A DNA stretch of 64,000 nucleotides, taken from the NCBI GenBank assembly GCA_033239125.1, contig BSWB01000001.1:29353501-29417500 (forward strand), given 5' to 3'. A program made the translations under genes and the position numbers. The DNA comes from Fagopyrum homotropicum. Its lineage: Eukaryota; Streptophyta; Magnoliopsida; Caryophyllales; Polygonaceae. How positions within the stretch are numbered: the first letter of the stretch is position 1; each line of letters opens with the position of its first letter. Below, in pieces: positions 8,765 through 20,752 of this stretch. Below the pieces are notes generated by a model. It ran no database searches, was not told the origin of the DNA, and saw only the letters and a program-made list of their open reading frames with translations.

Positions 8765-9160
8765 TGGGGATGATTACTTCCTTCATACTATTTGAGTGGG
8801 TTTAGGATTCAGCTGGAGATGGTTCTTTCCTCCATGCTACCTTGATGGACATAGTTCAGTGGAGATGTGATTCCTCCATGCGATATATATGTTTATGGGT
8901 TGGCTAGAGACGTATTTCCTCTATGCATATGATATGTTTTGGCTAGAGATGTGCTTCCTCTATGCCTTGTGATGTGGTATGGCGAGAGACGTGATTCCTC
9001 TACGCCTTTGGGTAGCGTTATGGCCCTGTTCCCTGGAGATGATGATTCCTCCATGTTTATATTTGAGGTTATAGATTGTTATAGGTTGTGATCTTTTGAA
9101 CGGAGATGTGATACCTCCGATAGAAAGAGTGAGAGTCATACCTCGGCGTATGGGTCCGAG
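8765..9160 (+). repeat. array of nine short hairpins in C1 3' UTR
   Basis: Nine units are spaced about 37-67 bases apart (8765, 8814, 8860, 8905, 8944, 8981, 9034, 9101, 9142). Each has a stem of about 5 bp and a loop of 9-11 bases. The stems are TGGGG/CTTCA, TGGAG/CTCCA (three times), TAGAG/CTCTA (twice), an AGAG/CTCT unit extended by GGCG/CGCC across a bulge, CGGAG/CTCCG, and CTCGG/CCGAG. The loops resemble ATGTGATTC. Paired positions change together, so pairing rather than sequence is conserved. Confidence 0.7.
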
Positions 9161-9203
9161 AGGATTTGGGAATTGTTCAAGTTTCGAGACGAAACTTTTT
9201 TTT

Positions 9204-9216
9204 AAGGGGTGTGTGA
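9204..9216 (+). other. polypurine tract of C1
   Basis: AAGGGGTGTGTGA lies directly before the LTR start TGTAATAGC, the usual place of the plus-strand primer. Confidence 0.6.
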
Positions 9217-9724
9217 TGTAATAGCTAGGATTTCGAATTCTAATTAATGTTGATTAACTTAATCGTTGATAGTAATTAACATATAACTCACGAAGATTTT
9301 GCAAGTGATGAGTATGAGTCTCACCGTTATGTTCCTCGCGTAATTTTGGACGTTTGGGGAAATTTTTTACTTTTTCCCCCGTGTAACAATTTTTACCCTC
9401 CGGTGTTATTTGGAGCATTTGGAAGCTCCAATGAATAAAGTTGCAGTTGAGAGAAATGATCGGGACATCGGATATGTCCTAGATATGAAATAATTTGGAA
9501 AGGCAAAACGGCCAAAAGAGTCGCTATTCCGATTCTTAGCGGTTAAGAAATGCGGCTTAGGACTGCCCCTTTTACGAGATAGTTATGGATTAACTATCCC
9601 GATAAGATTCCGAAATTTCTATTCCAATTTGATAAAATTTAAAAACCGAAAATTATAACCGCGTTTTAATTAAATGTGTTAGATAAACATCATTATAATA
9701 TATATATATATATCAAAAGCAAAA

Positions 9725-9743
9725 GAAGAAGCATCATGCTTCT
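9725..9743 (+). repeat. 9-bp inverted repeat in C1 LTR
   Basis: AAGAAGCAT and ATGCTTCTT flank a single C, forming a nearly perfect palindrome at the left border of the TA-rich part of the LTR. Confidence 0.6.
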
Positions 9744-9855
9744 TACATGTACCTACATATATAATATATATATATATTATATTATATATAAGTGCATGTT
9801 GATATATATAAAAAAGAGAAGGCGGTGGCTTCATTTCCCTTTCAATCTGTACAAA

Positions 9856-9970
<115 letters not shown>

Positions 9971-11652
9971 GACAAATGAAGAAGGCGGCTAATTGCTTAA
10001 CATCTGCAATCTCATCTTCACTTTCTCACTTTCATTCACACATTTACAGAGAAGTTATTCGAGAGTAACATGGACGTACGCACCATCTATCCTTCAATCG
10101 TCCACAAATCACTAGTAGATGATCCATTTTCAAATCCGTTTGTACCAACGCGTCCCTTATCTTGTTCTCTTCAACGTGGTACCAACTTATTTCCCGTTTG
10201 TTACCTTTTTGGTAAAGCTTCCGTTTACCGCTATCGGGGCACCGACGACCACCGCAAGTCATCAAATGTAAGGTTTCATACCGCGCTCTTACTCCCCGTA
10301 TCGCTAGGAGTCTGGATCTTCTTCCGATTCGTATATCGGGTTAGTAACAAATAAGTTATGAATTTATTCGTTTTTCGTATTGCGGGTTGGTATAAATTGA
10401 GCTTAAATTGGTTAAAATGGATAATTGAAAATTCCATTATGGTCGTTATATTATTCTGGTGATTATGGTTGTTTGTTTGATGAAATCTGATGACAGGGGG
10501 TTTAGAAATTGCCTGCGGGCAAAACGTTATTCTGGCGGAATGTAATTAATTAATTAAAGGTTAATTAATTAAATTAAGATTATAATTGAGATTGAGGAAT
10601 GTCGATTAGATAATACCTTGAGATTTGAGGAATTGTGAGTTATGTTGAGATATTGAGGTTTAGTTGGTTGTGAGGCTTATAGATTGATTATGATCCTCAT
10701 GGATCCCTTTGGGTCTAGGTGTGACCCCTTTGATGAATAGAGGTTGATATATCTTTTTATGCCTTGTTTATAGGCCGTGTTGTCCCTCCAGTGTAGAGGT
10801 GATCGTGGTTGAGTTTGTACAAGGTTGAGGTAAGTCCGTAGGACTTACTTAGCTACCATCCTTATATTGGGTGTTTGTATGAGTGGTGTGTGCCTTATAT
10901 GTTTGCTATGATAGCATGTGATGTCGTATTTACCGACCTATGTTTTATTGATTGCCCCACTGCGTGGCTGTGATAACCTTTCCCTTTCATCCCGCCGTGG
11001 AGTTTGGGAGGTTCTCTGATGTCAGGCCAGACCGGTTTACAGGAAGGGCGCAATCCACTCCCATAAGGTACACGGATTGTGTGACCGATACTAGTACGGC
11101 TGGCTAGCAGGCTCAGAGGCGAGGATGTATCGGTCCTCGTGTCACCTAGTTTCATATATATTATATCTATACGATTTGAGTGAATGACCTATATATTGAG
11201 ATGAATAAATGGGTAAATGAGTGAAAGCATGCTGATATGTTTATCTCTCCCTATGTGTGATTGTGCTTATGCATGACCTCATATATGTATGGTTAGCTAA
11301 CGGTTTCATACCGTGTTGTAGATGTTTACAGGTTAGGCACTACTGGGTGATCTGGCAGGGTGACAGGCCGAGGACTCTCGTACATTAGGTGGTTGGTTTG
11401 GGGTTGTTGTGTCTCCCCTCCTACGTGAGGATGATCTTTTGTACCTCCTGTCTGAGGATGTCGTTTGATATACTCGGTTATGTTGTTGTTTACTTTGGGT
11501 CGTACAGTTTATACTGTTTTATGTATTTGTTTTATATCTGTCAGTGCCATGTTGTAAGGTCCAGTGAACTTGTTGTCAGGCTAGGGTCAGGATCCATTGT
11601 GAGATCCTAGCCCAATGTGACATCCCGAGTCCCGCGGATTCGGGGTGTTACA

Positions 11653-12143
11653 AGTTGGTGGAACATTCTATCCACCAGCTTTCTGATAATAACGGACCTT
11701 GGTACGCTGATATTGTGAATTATCTTGTTTGCCAGGAAGTCCCGCCCGAATTGACGTACTCTCAAAAGAAAAGATTTTTCAAAGAGGTACGCCACTATTA
11801 CTGGGACAAGCCGCTGCTATTCAAGCGCGGGCCGGATGGGATGCTTCGAAGATGCATTCCGGAAGATGAAGTTAATAGCGTTATACGGCATTGCCACTCA
11901 CTTCCTTGTGGAGGACATGCTAGCACCGATAAAACATGCGCTAAGGTATTGCGTTCCGGTTTCTTTTGGCCTACATTATTTAAGGATGTACAATCTTTTG
12001 TTGTCTCTTGTGATGCATGACAAAGAACAGGAAATTTATCAAGGAGGAACGAGATGCCACTTAACAACATCCAAGAGGTACAAATCTTTGATGCATGGGG
12101 GATCGACTTCATGGGACCTTTCCCATCCTCCGGAGGAAACCTC
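11653..12143 (+). pseudogene. E3a integrase, left fragment
   Basis: This is part of E3a pol: the segment between RNaseH and integrase, the zinc-binding HHCC region, and the start of the catalytic core up to the first Asp (GIDFMGPF). One in-frame TGA at 12018 replaces the third-position Cys of the CDACQRTG motif seen in E2. The frame otherwise stays open to 12143, where E2 interrupts it, and resumes in the correct phase at 25257. The left edge abuts the C1 LTR; the RT and gag of E3a are not in the window. Confidence 0.85.
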
Positions 12144-12448
12144 TGAAGACATGAATTATGTATCATCATATTCATGCATATTATAGAAGATTGTTTCAGT
12201 TTACCTTGCATTTAGAGAGATTTTGTGTGCCTTTTTTGTTCTTTTCAATCATTTGTCGGAAATAGAGGTCTACACGAGTTTTTGATGAATTATAGGTAAA
12301 TGGAGTGGAATTGGGAGCAAAAGCGGAGCAAGGAGCATCTAGGGATGTTAAGGAAGCTAAAGGAATCTTAAAGGAGTCATAAAGAGCTAAGGAATTTCAA
12401 AGGAGAAGCATAGAAAACGAGCCAAGAGTAGAGCACTTTCTATTGAAG

Positions 12449-12535
12449 AAAATCGTGCCAATATGTACATAAATCAGACGATTTTCCCTTCAAGAATTCG
12501 AACGATTTTGTGTATAAATCGACTGGGTCGATTTC
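12449..12535 (+). promoter_or_regulatory. palindromes and possible TATA box in E2 5' LTR
   Basis: AAATCGTG, AAATCAGACGATTTT, GAACGATTTTG and AAATCGACTGGGTCGATTT follow one another. A possible TATA box (TATAAATC, 12513-12520) is embedded among them. The same cluster stands at 23929-24015 in the 3' LTR, with AAATCGGACGATTTT there. Confidence 0.55.
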
Positions 12536-13063
12536 TTCTGTTTTTCAGCCAAATGAAAAGACGACACAATGCCCAATTCTTTTGGGCTAGAGGAGAGTTT
12601 TTCCAAACGGCCCACTTGCAAGAAACTATAGAGGAGAACCCTAGGAACGAAAATGAGGAGGCCGCAGCGGGAAATCTTTACACGTTTGAGAGAATTCGAA
12701 GATTCTTGGAGGAAGATTGAAGTATTCTTTGCCGGGAAGTTAATCTTGATTCTAGTTGTGAGATTTCTTTGTTCATTGAAGTACTTGCTGTTTTTGAGCA
12801 CGAATTTGAGTTGCTTAAGAGATACATTGATTTGTTTTGACAATCGTTTACAGAATTGAAGGTTTTTGGAATTTTTATTCAAGATTCGGTTTCTTTGCGA
12901 TATTTCTCTCAATAATTAATTTGATTCGATTTTGAAAATGGTTGGCTAAAACCTTTGTCATTTTGGGGAGAATAGTTGATGATTAAGGCTTAGATGATGA
13001 TAGATTGAACTCATTCAAACATTAGGACCCTGAGAGTTTAGATTTTAGTTTTGCGACAACAGG

Positions 13064-13118
13064 AAAATCGGACTGTTCTTGAGTAAATCGGCCGATTTTC
13101 TTATGAACAGCCCGATTT
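13064..13118 (+). promoter_or_regulatory. palindromic triplet module in E2 5' LTR
   Basis: AAAATCGG, CTGTTCTTGAG, the perfect palindrome AAATCGGCCGATTT (13085-13098), CTTATGAACAG and CCCGATTT follow in order. This is the same architecture and spacer sequence as in E1 at 4530-4586, but with different palindrome arms. The 3' LTR copy is at 24544-24598. Confidence 0.7.
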
Positions 13119-13782
13119 ATTCCTCTGACGAACCTTAATTGAATCAATCTTTAACCAAAACTAATCCTTGCCTAAATCCCAACCTTGATTAACCTTTTTA
13201 CCCTCTAATTGAATGTATGAAGACACTTCAAACCTGATTCTACATTTAATAGATTAAGATTTTAAGATTTGGGTAATAAAGAGACTCAACATCCTTTATT
13301 AAGATTTTAATTGTGCTTGCTATTCTTTACTTTGGAGAGTCATATCCTGGAGTTTTAGATAGTTAGTTTGAACATAATTCTTATCTCTAGATCTTTCTAT
13401 ATTGCAGCCTCAACAACCCTTATAAAGAGAATCTTTAGATTAGTCATATAGGCTTCGGAACTTCACCGTACGAATCCTACCTTTGAACATTTAATCTTGC
13501 CAATATAAACTCTGTCCTATATCTATAGAAGTGTCTTGAATCGAAAGCCGAAATCGGATACTTGAATCCTTGGAATCATTTCACTCTTATTTGATCACAA
13601 AAGCTTTTCGCACTTTTCGCTAGATAATTGAAATTGGATTTATTCTCACCAAATCCCTGAGTTCGACTCTGGAATTCTTACCTTACTACAGCTGATCCGT
13701 ACACTGCGTGTTCGCTTTGCTTTGAGTTCTAGATACAAATTTAAGACTTTGACGCACACACCTTTTTGAGCGAACAAGTTTT

Positions 13783-13800
13783 TGGCGCCGTTGCCGGGGA
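13783..13800 (+). other. tRNA-Asp primer-binding site (E2)
   Basis: TGGCGCCGTTGCCGGGGA, 18 of 18 bases complementary to tRNA-Asp, lies 6 bases after the LTR. The leader begins TTTGGTCTAG. Confidence 0.9.
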
Positions 13801-13903
13801 TTTGGTCTAGACCAAATTCGGTTTTCGGTTGTCTAGCTTGAGAGCTCTTGCTCTTGTGATTTGATTTGTCTACTTGAGTGATCTTTGCAGGTGCTTTAGG
13901 TAT

Positions 13904-16900
13904 ATGCGAAAGACTAGATCCACTAAAGATCTAGTCCCTTTCGATCCCGAATTGGAGAGAACTTTGAGGAAAAAGTTGAAGGAAAAGAAAATGGCTGAAA
14001 ACGATGAGAGAAACTACCAGGCTGAACTGAATGAAGCTCAACGCCAACTCCAGTTGAGTGAGAAGGCACGAAAAGATGCTGAAACGAGTCATCAATTTCA
14101 GATTGATGAACTAAGAGCCATGATGCTGGACATGAAGTTGGAGTTGAACGAATCCAGGAAGAAGAAGAAAGTCAAGACGCCAACTAAATCCATTCGAAAT
14201 GACTCATCCGATGATGAAGAGATAGATCCGGACATGCCGGAACTTGAGGAGATCGATCCACTACTTCGTCCTATTCGGAACACCCCAAAACCACGGGTTG
14301 TTCCTCGCCTTCCAACTAGGAACGTAAGAGCTGTTAATGACGGTGATAGACCCCAAACTTTGGGGCAACGAATGGATCCAATTCAGCAACCACGTCGTCT
14401 AGGTGTGGATTTCGGAGCTGAAGACATCCAAGAGTTTAGCTTCTCACCACAAGTCTCGCCAAAGTCAATATGGCGGAGCAAGTACTGAATCTCCACACCA
14501 ACACTTGCAGAATTTTGAGATTCTCATGGAGACTATGAAGCCGAAGAAGGCTACTACAAGCAATTACAAGATCAAACCGTTCTTCTTTTCTTTGAAGGAC
14601 AAGGCTCTAGCTTGGTACCAAACACTTCCAGCTGCAAAGCTAGCTACATGGGAGGAATTGTCTTCGGAATTCCTCACCAAATTCTTTCCGCCATCCAAAA
14701 CAGCGGAATTGAGAGGTAAAATAAATGCTTTTTCTATGAAACCTAATGAAAGCTTGTTTCAATCTTGGGAAAGGTTTCAAGATCTCTTGTTGGATTGCCC
14801 ACACCATGGCATTTCCAAGCTGGAATTATTGGAGATCTACTACAAATGATTGGATGTGGAGACACAATTCAATCTCCAGTCTCTCTCTTGTGGCACATTC
14901 ATGGACATGAGAGAGGATGATGCTTGGGACTTCATTGAGAAGCAAGCCCAAGTGATTGAGAAGTATTCCCACCGGAAGGTGGATTCAATTAGCCGGAATC
15001 AAGGTGATTCGGGAGCCAAGTTGAACCAAGCTGCTCAAACACAAATATTCTCTCTCAAGGATGACATCAAGGAATTGAGGGAAGTACTCAAAACAAGTCT
15101 TCAAAAGACTAAGGAGCAAGAAGCCAACTACATGGGAAGAGACAACAATCAAAGGAGTGACAATAGGAATTCCAATTGGAGCAACAACAACATTAACAAC
15201 CGAAACTCCAATTGGAATAACAACAACAATAGGAACTCAAATAACAACAATTGGAGGTCAAATCAGCAAAATCCAGGTAATCCTTACTCTCATGCTGAAA
15301 AGGCTCTAACACCTCCATCTTCTTCTACTCCTTTAACAAGCCAGGGACAATCAAGCGGATCAAGTAAACCCGATCCCATGCTAGAGACGATCCTAGGCAA
15401 GCTACAAGGATTAGAGAGTTATATAACTTCGGTTGACAAAGCTCACAAAGCTTTAGAAAACCAAGTATTCAACAAAGCCGGAGAAGTTCCAAGAGATCAA
15501 GGGAAACTTCCCGGAAAGACGGAAGATAACCTAAAGGGAAGGGTTATGGCAATAACTACTAGGAGTGGCAAGACGACTACCGATCCTCAACCTAAAGTAG
15601 CTGATACCACCACAAAAGAAGGAGAGGCAAAAGAGAAGGAAGAAGTCTATGTTCCTCCTCCCGCTTACAAACCACCTCTACCTTTTCCTCAATCTAGAGC
15701 GCGTGCACGCCTAGATAAACATTTTGGTAAGTTTGTTGAACTTATGAGTAAGCTACATATTAACATACCTTTTATGGATGCAATTTTAGGTATGCCGGCT
15801 TACGGGAAATTCCTCAAAGAGATCCTTTCTAACAAGAGGAATTTGGAAGACATAGGAGAAGTCAAGATGAGTATGGAGTCATCCGAACTCATCAAGACTA
15901 TGACGGAGAACATGCCACCCAAGCTCCGTGATCTAGGATCCTTTTGCATACCCATCACTTTGGGAGAAACTACCTATGATGCTCTTTGTGACCTTGGAGC
16001 GAGTGTGAGTATCATACCTCTTGCTTTATGCAAAGCAGTTGGTTTAGGAGAACCTAGACCGGTGAAGATCACACTCTACATGGCTGATCGTTCCACCACT
16101 AAGCCGGTGGGGATATTAGAAGACATTCCAATAAAGCTCGGTAAGTTTTACATCCCAATAGATTTTGTCGTTCTTGACATCCCTGTAGATTATCCGGTTC
16201 CCATCATCCTTGGGAGACCATTCCTTGCAACATCCGGATGCATTGTAGATTGCAAGAACGGCCAGCTGTCATTCCATATTGGCGAAGAAAAGATAGAATT
16301 CATACTCTCTTCCTTAGTCAAGGAGCCAGCCTTGAAAGACGATGCTTTTGAAATTTTTGATGAAGAAGAGTCTAGAGAGGTAATAAGTTCAATCTTGATG
16401 ACAGACCCTCTTCAAAAGGTTATTAGTATGAGCATCATGGAGGAAGGAGTGGAACATGATTGCAACGAGGATGTGAAGGCATTAAATGATGTGGAGGAAG
16501 AACTAGGAACAAGAATTGAAGAACTAGAATTATCTCCGGAAACTGTGAAGAAAATCGACTTGCTTGAAATAAATCGCCCGATTTATAAAAAGGCAATCCG
16601 ATTTTTTTCAACAGAAACAAAAATCGACCCGACTAAACTAAATCGTCCGATTTGTGAAGAGGTAACCCGATTTTTTTCGACAGAAAGAAAAATCGAACCT
16701 CAAATCGACCGATTTACTTCAGGGGAGGTAGATCCAGAGGGAAATTTTCTGGATTCTCCAAACGTCTCCGCAGCTACTCTCGAATCTAATGATGTCGTAC
16801 CCCCATCTCTAGAGGCCTCTCCCACAACACTCGACGGCCAAGATTCATAATCAATTAAGGTACCCCCATCATTAGAATTGAAACCACTCCCCACGCATTT

Positions 16901-19784
16901 AAGGTACGCATTTCTTGGCACTAATTCCACATATCCGGTCATTGTCAATGCGAATTTGAATGATGCTGAATTAGAGAAACTTATGCATATTTTGAAACAA
17001 CATAGAAGGGCATTAGGCTATACTATTGATGATTTAGTAGGAATAAAGCCTTCTCTATGTATGCACAAAATTCTAATGGAAGAGGATTACAAACCTTCAC
17101 GCCAACCTCAAAGACGGTTAAACCCGGCAATGAAAGAGGTCGTGAAGAAAGAAATCCTTAAGCTACTTGATGCAGGTATCATCTTCCCCATTTCCGATAG
17201 CAAATGGGTGAGCCCAGTACAAGTAGTACCCAAGAAAGGAGGCATTACCGTTGTTGCCAACAAGAACAACGAACTTATCCCTACACGGACAGTTACAGGG
17301 TGGCGAATGTGCATCGACTACCGCAAACTGAACATGGCCACAAGGAAGGACCACTTCCCCCTTCCTTTTATCGATCAAATGTTGGAAAGGTTAGCCCAAC
17401 ATTCTTACTTTTGTTATCTAGATGGATATAGCGGTTTCTTTCAGATTCCAATTCATCCGGATGATCAAGAGAAGACGACTTTCACGTGCCCATGGGGTAC
17501 GTTTGCTTATAGAAGGATGCCATTCGGCCTATGCAACGCTCCAGCCACCTTCCAAAGGTGTATGATGGCAATCTTCTCCGAATATGTAGAGAATATCATG
17601 GAAGTCTTCATGGACGATTTTTCGGTATATGGTTCTTCCTTTGATAACTGTCTCTATAACCTTTCACTAGTTCTTAAGAGATGTGAGGACACTAACTTAG
17701 TCTTAAACTGGGAAAAGTGCCATTTCATGGTCACCGAAGGAATTGTGTTAGGTCATTTAGTATCACAAAGGGGAATAGAAGTTGATAGAGCGAAAATAGA
17801 AACCATTGAGAAGTTACCTCCCCCTTCTTCAGTGAAAGGAATTAGAAGTTTCATAGGATATGCAGGCTTCTATAGGAGATTCATAAAAGATTTTTCTAAG
17901 ATTTCAAAACCCTTGACTAATCTTTTGATGAAGGACGCAACTTTCGAATTTTCGAAGGATTGTTTAGATGCTTTTTGCAGGATCAAAGAAGCTTTGATTT
18001 CAGCACCAATCATTCAACCACCCGATTGGACTCTTCCTTTCGAGGTCATGTGCGACGCAAGCGACGTCGCTATAGGAGCCGTTCTTGGACAGAAGAAAGA
18101 TGGTCGCACTCATGCCATCTACTACGCTAACAAAACGCTAGATGAGGCTCAATATAATTATGCAACTACAGAGAAGGAACTTTTAGCCGTAGTATACGCT
18201 TTTGAGAAATTTTGTTCCTATCTTGTAGGTGCGAAGGTGATAGTTTATACGGACCACTCCGCAATTCGATACTTATTCACGAAGAAGGATGCGAAGCCAA
18301 GGCTTCTAAGATGGATCTTACTCTTACAAGAGTTCGATTTAGAGATTCGTGATAAGAAAGGATCGGAGAACTCCGTTGCCGATCATCTTAGTCGTCTTCC
18401 ACAACTCACCGGCGAGACGGATGAACTTCCTATAGACGACTCATTCCCTGACGAGCAGCTGTACGAGATTGAAGAGTGTCTTCAACACATCTCCCAAGGT
18501 AATGATCCATGGTTTACTGACATTGTGAATTACCTTGTTTGTCAGGAGATTCCACCCGGACTTTCATATGCTCAAAAGAAGAAATTCTTTAATGACGTCC
18601 GGCAATTCTATTGGAACGAACCTCTTCTATTCAAAAGAGGTCCCGATGGCATTTATAGGAGATTTATCCCCGAAGATAAGGTGGATAGCGTCATCCGCCA
18701 TTTCCATTCTTTACCATGTGGCGGACATGCCAGTTCCCACAAGACTTGTGCTAAGGTACTTCGTTCCGGCTTCTATTGGCCTACACTTTTCAAAGATGTA
18801 CAAAAGTTTGTTGTTGCTTGTGATGCTTGTCAAAGGACAGGTAATATATCAAGAAGGAATGAGATGCCTCTCAACAACATACAAGAAGTAGAGATCTTTG
18901 ATGTATGGGGCATTGATTTTATGGGACCTTTCCCATCTTCATGCGGTAACCAATATATACTTCTTGCCGTAGACTATGTCTCAAGATGGGTAGAGGCGAT
19001 CACTTCTCCTACTAATGATGCAATGGTAGTGGTGAAGTTCTTCAATAGAACGATCTTCCCAAGGTTCGGAACTCCCCGAACCATCATTAGTGACGGAGGA
19101 ACACATTTCACAGCCCGTCGATTTGAGACTCTATTGGCTAAGTATGGGGTGACCCATAAGATAGCTACACCTTACCATCCGCAAACCAGCGGACAAGTCG
19201 AAATATCCAATAGAGAGATCAAGGGGATTTTAGAGAAAACCGTCTCTAAAACAAGAAAAGATTGGTCAATGAAGCTTGACGACGCACTATGGGCGTACAG
19301 GACGGCCTTCAAAACACCAATAGGTACGACTCCCTATAACCTTGTCTATGGTAAATCATGTCATCTTCCTGTAGAGCTAGAGCACAAAGCCTATTGGGCT
19401 ATCAAGTGGCTCAACTTTGACATGAAAGAAGCCGGAGAGAAGCGGCTCTTAGACATCAATGAGCTAGATGAAATCCGGCTAAATGCGTATGAGAACGCAA
19501 AGATCTACAAGGAACGGACAAATCGTTGGCATGATAAGCACATCATTCCAAAAGACTTGAAGGACGGAGACCAAGTCCTCCTATTCAACTCAAGGCTACG
19601 TCTATTTCCAGGTAAGCTTAAATCCTGTTGGACAGGACCTTATGTAATTAAACGAATCTTTCCCCATGGTGCAGTTGAAGTATGGGGTGAACAAAGCGGA
19701 AATTTCAAGGTTAATGGCCAATGGTTGAAGAAATACATACCGGAAACTCCGGTTGAGGAGATAGCTCCTATCCTCCTCCATTGA
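13904..19784 (+). pseudogene. gag-pol of E2 (frameshifted, two stops)
   Basis: The start is taken at MRKTRSTKDL because E3b and E4 begin in the same way. A coiled-coil N-terminus leads into the Gag domain (about 14490-14850), an Asn-rich tract (15150-15270), the protease with DLGAS (near 15990), RT with FMDDF (17607-17621), RNaseH starting near MCDASD (18046), and integrase with an HHCC finger (18700-18840) and a D,D,E core (18911, 19090, 19215). The last conserved block is EVWGEQSG near 19680. No CCHC zinc knuckle is seen. A frameshift lies near 14450-14470. A TGA at 14847 replaces the Gly codon seen in E4. A TAA at 16848 cuts the frame between protease and RT. Each half is otherwise open, so decay is recent. 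Confidence 0.9.
16551..16716 (+). promoter_or_regulatory. palindrome cluster inside E2 gag-pol coding region
   Basis: AAATCGCCCGATTT, AAATCGACCC, AAATCGTCCGATTT, CCCGATTTTT and AAATCGACCGATTT lie between the protease and RT coding parts. E3b (35419-35505) and E4 (55232-55392) have their own family motif at the same place, although the encoded residues are unrelated. Confidence 0.7.
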
Positions 19785-19800
19785 ACGCAAAACCTTACAC

Positions 19801-19849
19801 CGTCCAGCTAAAGACGATAAATCAAGCGCTTCTTGGGAGGCAACCCATG
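19801..19849 (+). other. conserved post-pol hairpin element (E2)
   Basis: GTCCAGCTA, about 15 variable bases, then AAGCGCTTCTTGGGAGGC and AACCCA directly follow the pol stop. TGGG can pair with CCCA. The block is kept in E3a, E3b and E4 at the same position. Confidence 0.55.
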
Positions 19850-20052
19850 ATAGTATATTTTTCCTTCTTTTCATCACTTAGTTAGAGTAGATTAGTTGTT
19901 TTATGTCTTTGTTTTCGCTTTTTGTTTGTTCCTCGATGCACTCTTGGTTTGTCGTGTCATTAATCGCAGGAATTTAGGTTCAAAATGAGAGATCCATGGA
20001 AAAAGGGAGCACAAATCAGTTAAATCTTCAAGATCCATGAAGAATAAGGAAG

Positions 20053-20388
20053 GAAATCGAGATACACTGAGTAAATCGGTCGATTCAAGAGCAAAGTAAG
20101 GCGATTTTTGGCAACAGAAAGATAAATCGACCTGGAGATCGACCTATCATAATAAATCGTCCGATTTTGCATGTGTTCAGAGAAAACTCGAGTTACCTGA
20201 AGTAAATCGGTCGATTCAGAAGTAGAGCAAGGCGATTTTTGACAACAGGAAGAAAAATCGACCTGGAGATCGACCTGCCAAAATAAATCGTCCGATTTTC
20301 TTTGGATTCAGAGAAAAATCGCCCCGACGATTAAATCGACCTTAAAAATCGGCCGATTTTCTTCACATTTTCTCGACCCTATATAAAG
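20053..20388 (+). promoter_or_regulatory. palindrome array and internal TATA box (E2)
   Basis: About ten AAATCG-type sites fill the spacer between pol and ORF3. The last is AAATCGGCCGATTT near 20346, about 20 bases before TATATAAAG at 20380-20388. The array contains two long near-repeats (around 20070-20170 and 20200-20300). I read this as an internal promoter for ORF3. Confidence 0.65.
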
Positions 20389-20752
20389 ACTCAACCACTC
20401 GATCTTCCTCATTCCACAACCCTCCACTCTCGACTTCCACTTCTCAAGAACGCCGAAAATCGCCCATACCCTAGAATCCTCATTCCTTAATCATTTTGAG
20501 TGATTCTTGGCTCCAAACTGAAGCATTTTCAACAAGGAACAAGGATCTAGCAACAACAAGCACGGCAATCGACTCCTCCATAAGGAATTCAGGTTTTTCT
20601 TTCCAAAACCTAAGTTTCTAATTCGAAATTGAAGTTTGCTTAGGAAGTGTTTGTTTGTTGGAATTGATTGAGGAATCTGCTTAGGAATCATTGTAGGAGA
20701 CTGTATGTGGTGATAGATTGAACAGAACTTTACAGAATTGTGAGAATCGTTG

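Larger units (their letters stand above)
12144..13776 (+). repeat. 5' LTR of E2 (1633 bp)
   Basis: It runs from TGAAGACATG to CGAACA. The 3' copy begins TGATGACATG and has the same length. Palindrome clusters lie at 12449-12535 and 13064-13118. The U5 box here reads GCGTGTTC, against GCGGGTTC in the 3' copy. The frames at 12463-12720 and its 3' LTR twin at 23943-24200 are LTR sequence, not genes. Confidence 0.95.

Noticed and set aside
8765..9160. CRISPR-like array
   Set aside because: Units are imperfect hairpins with variable stems, no constant direct repeat and no unique spacers of fixed length; the context is a plant retrotransposon 3' UTR.
12463..12912. Frames in the E2 LTR on both strands, repeated at 23943-24392
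   Set aside because: They are duplicated only because the LTR is duplicated; no family similarity or initiation context.
16848..16850. Programmed readthrough stop between protease and RT in E2
   Set aside because: E4 has no stop at this place and E3b none in the linker, so a private mutation is more likely.
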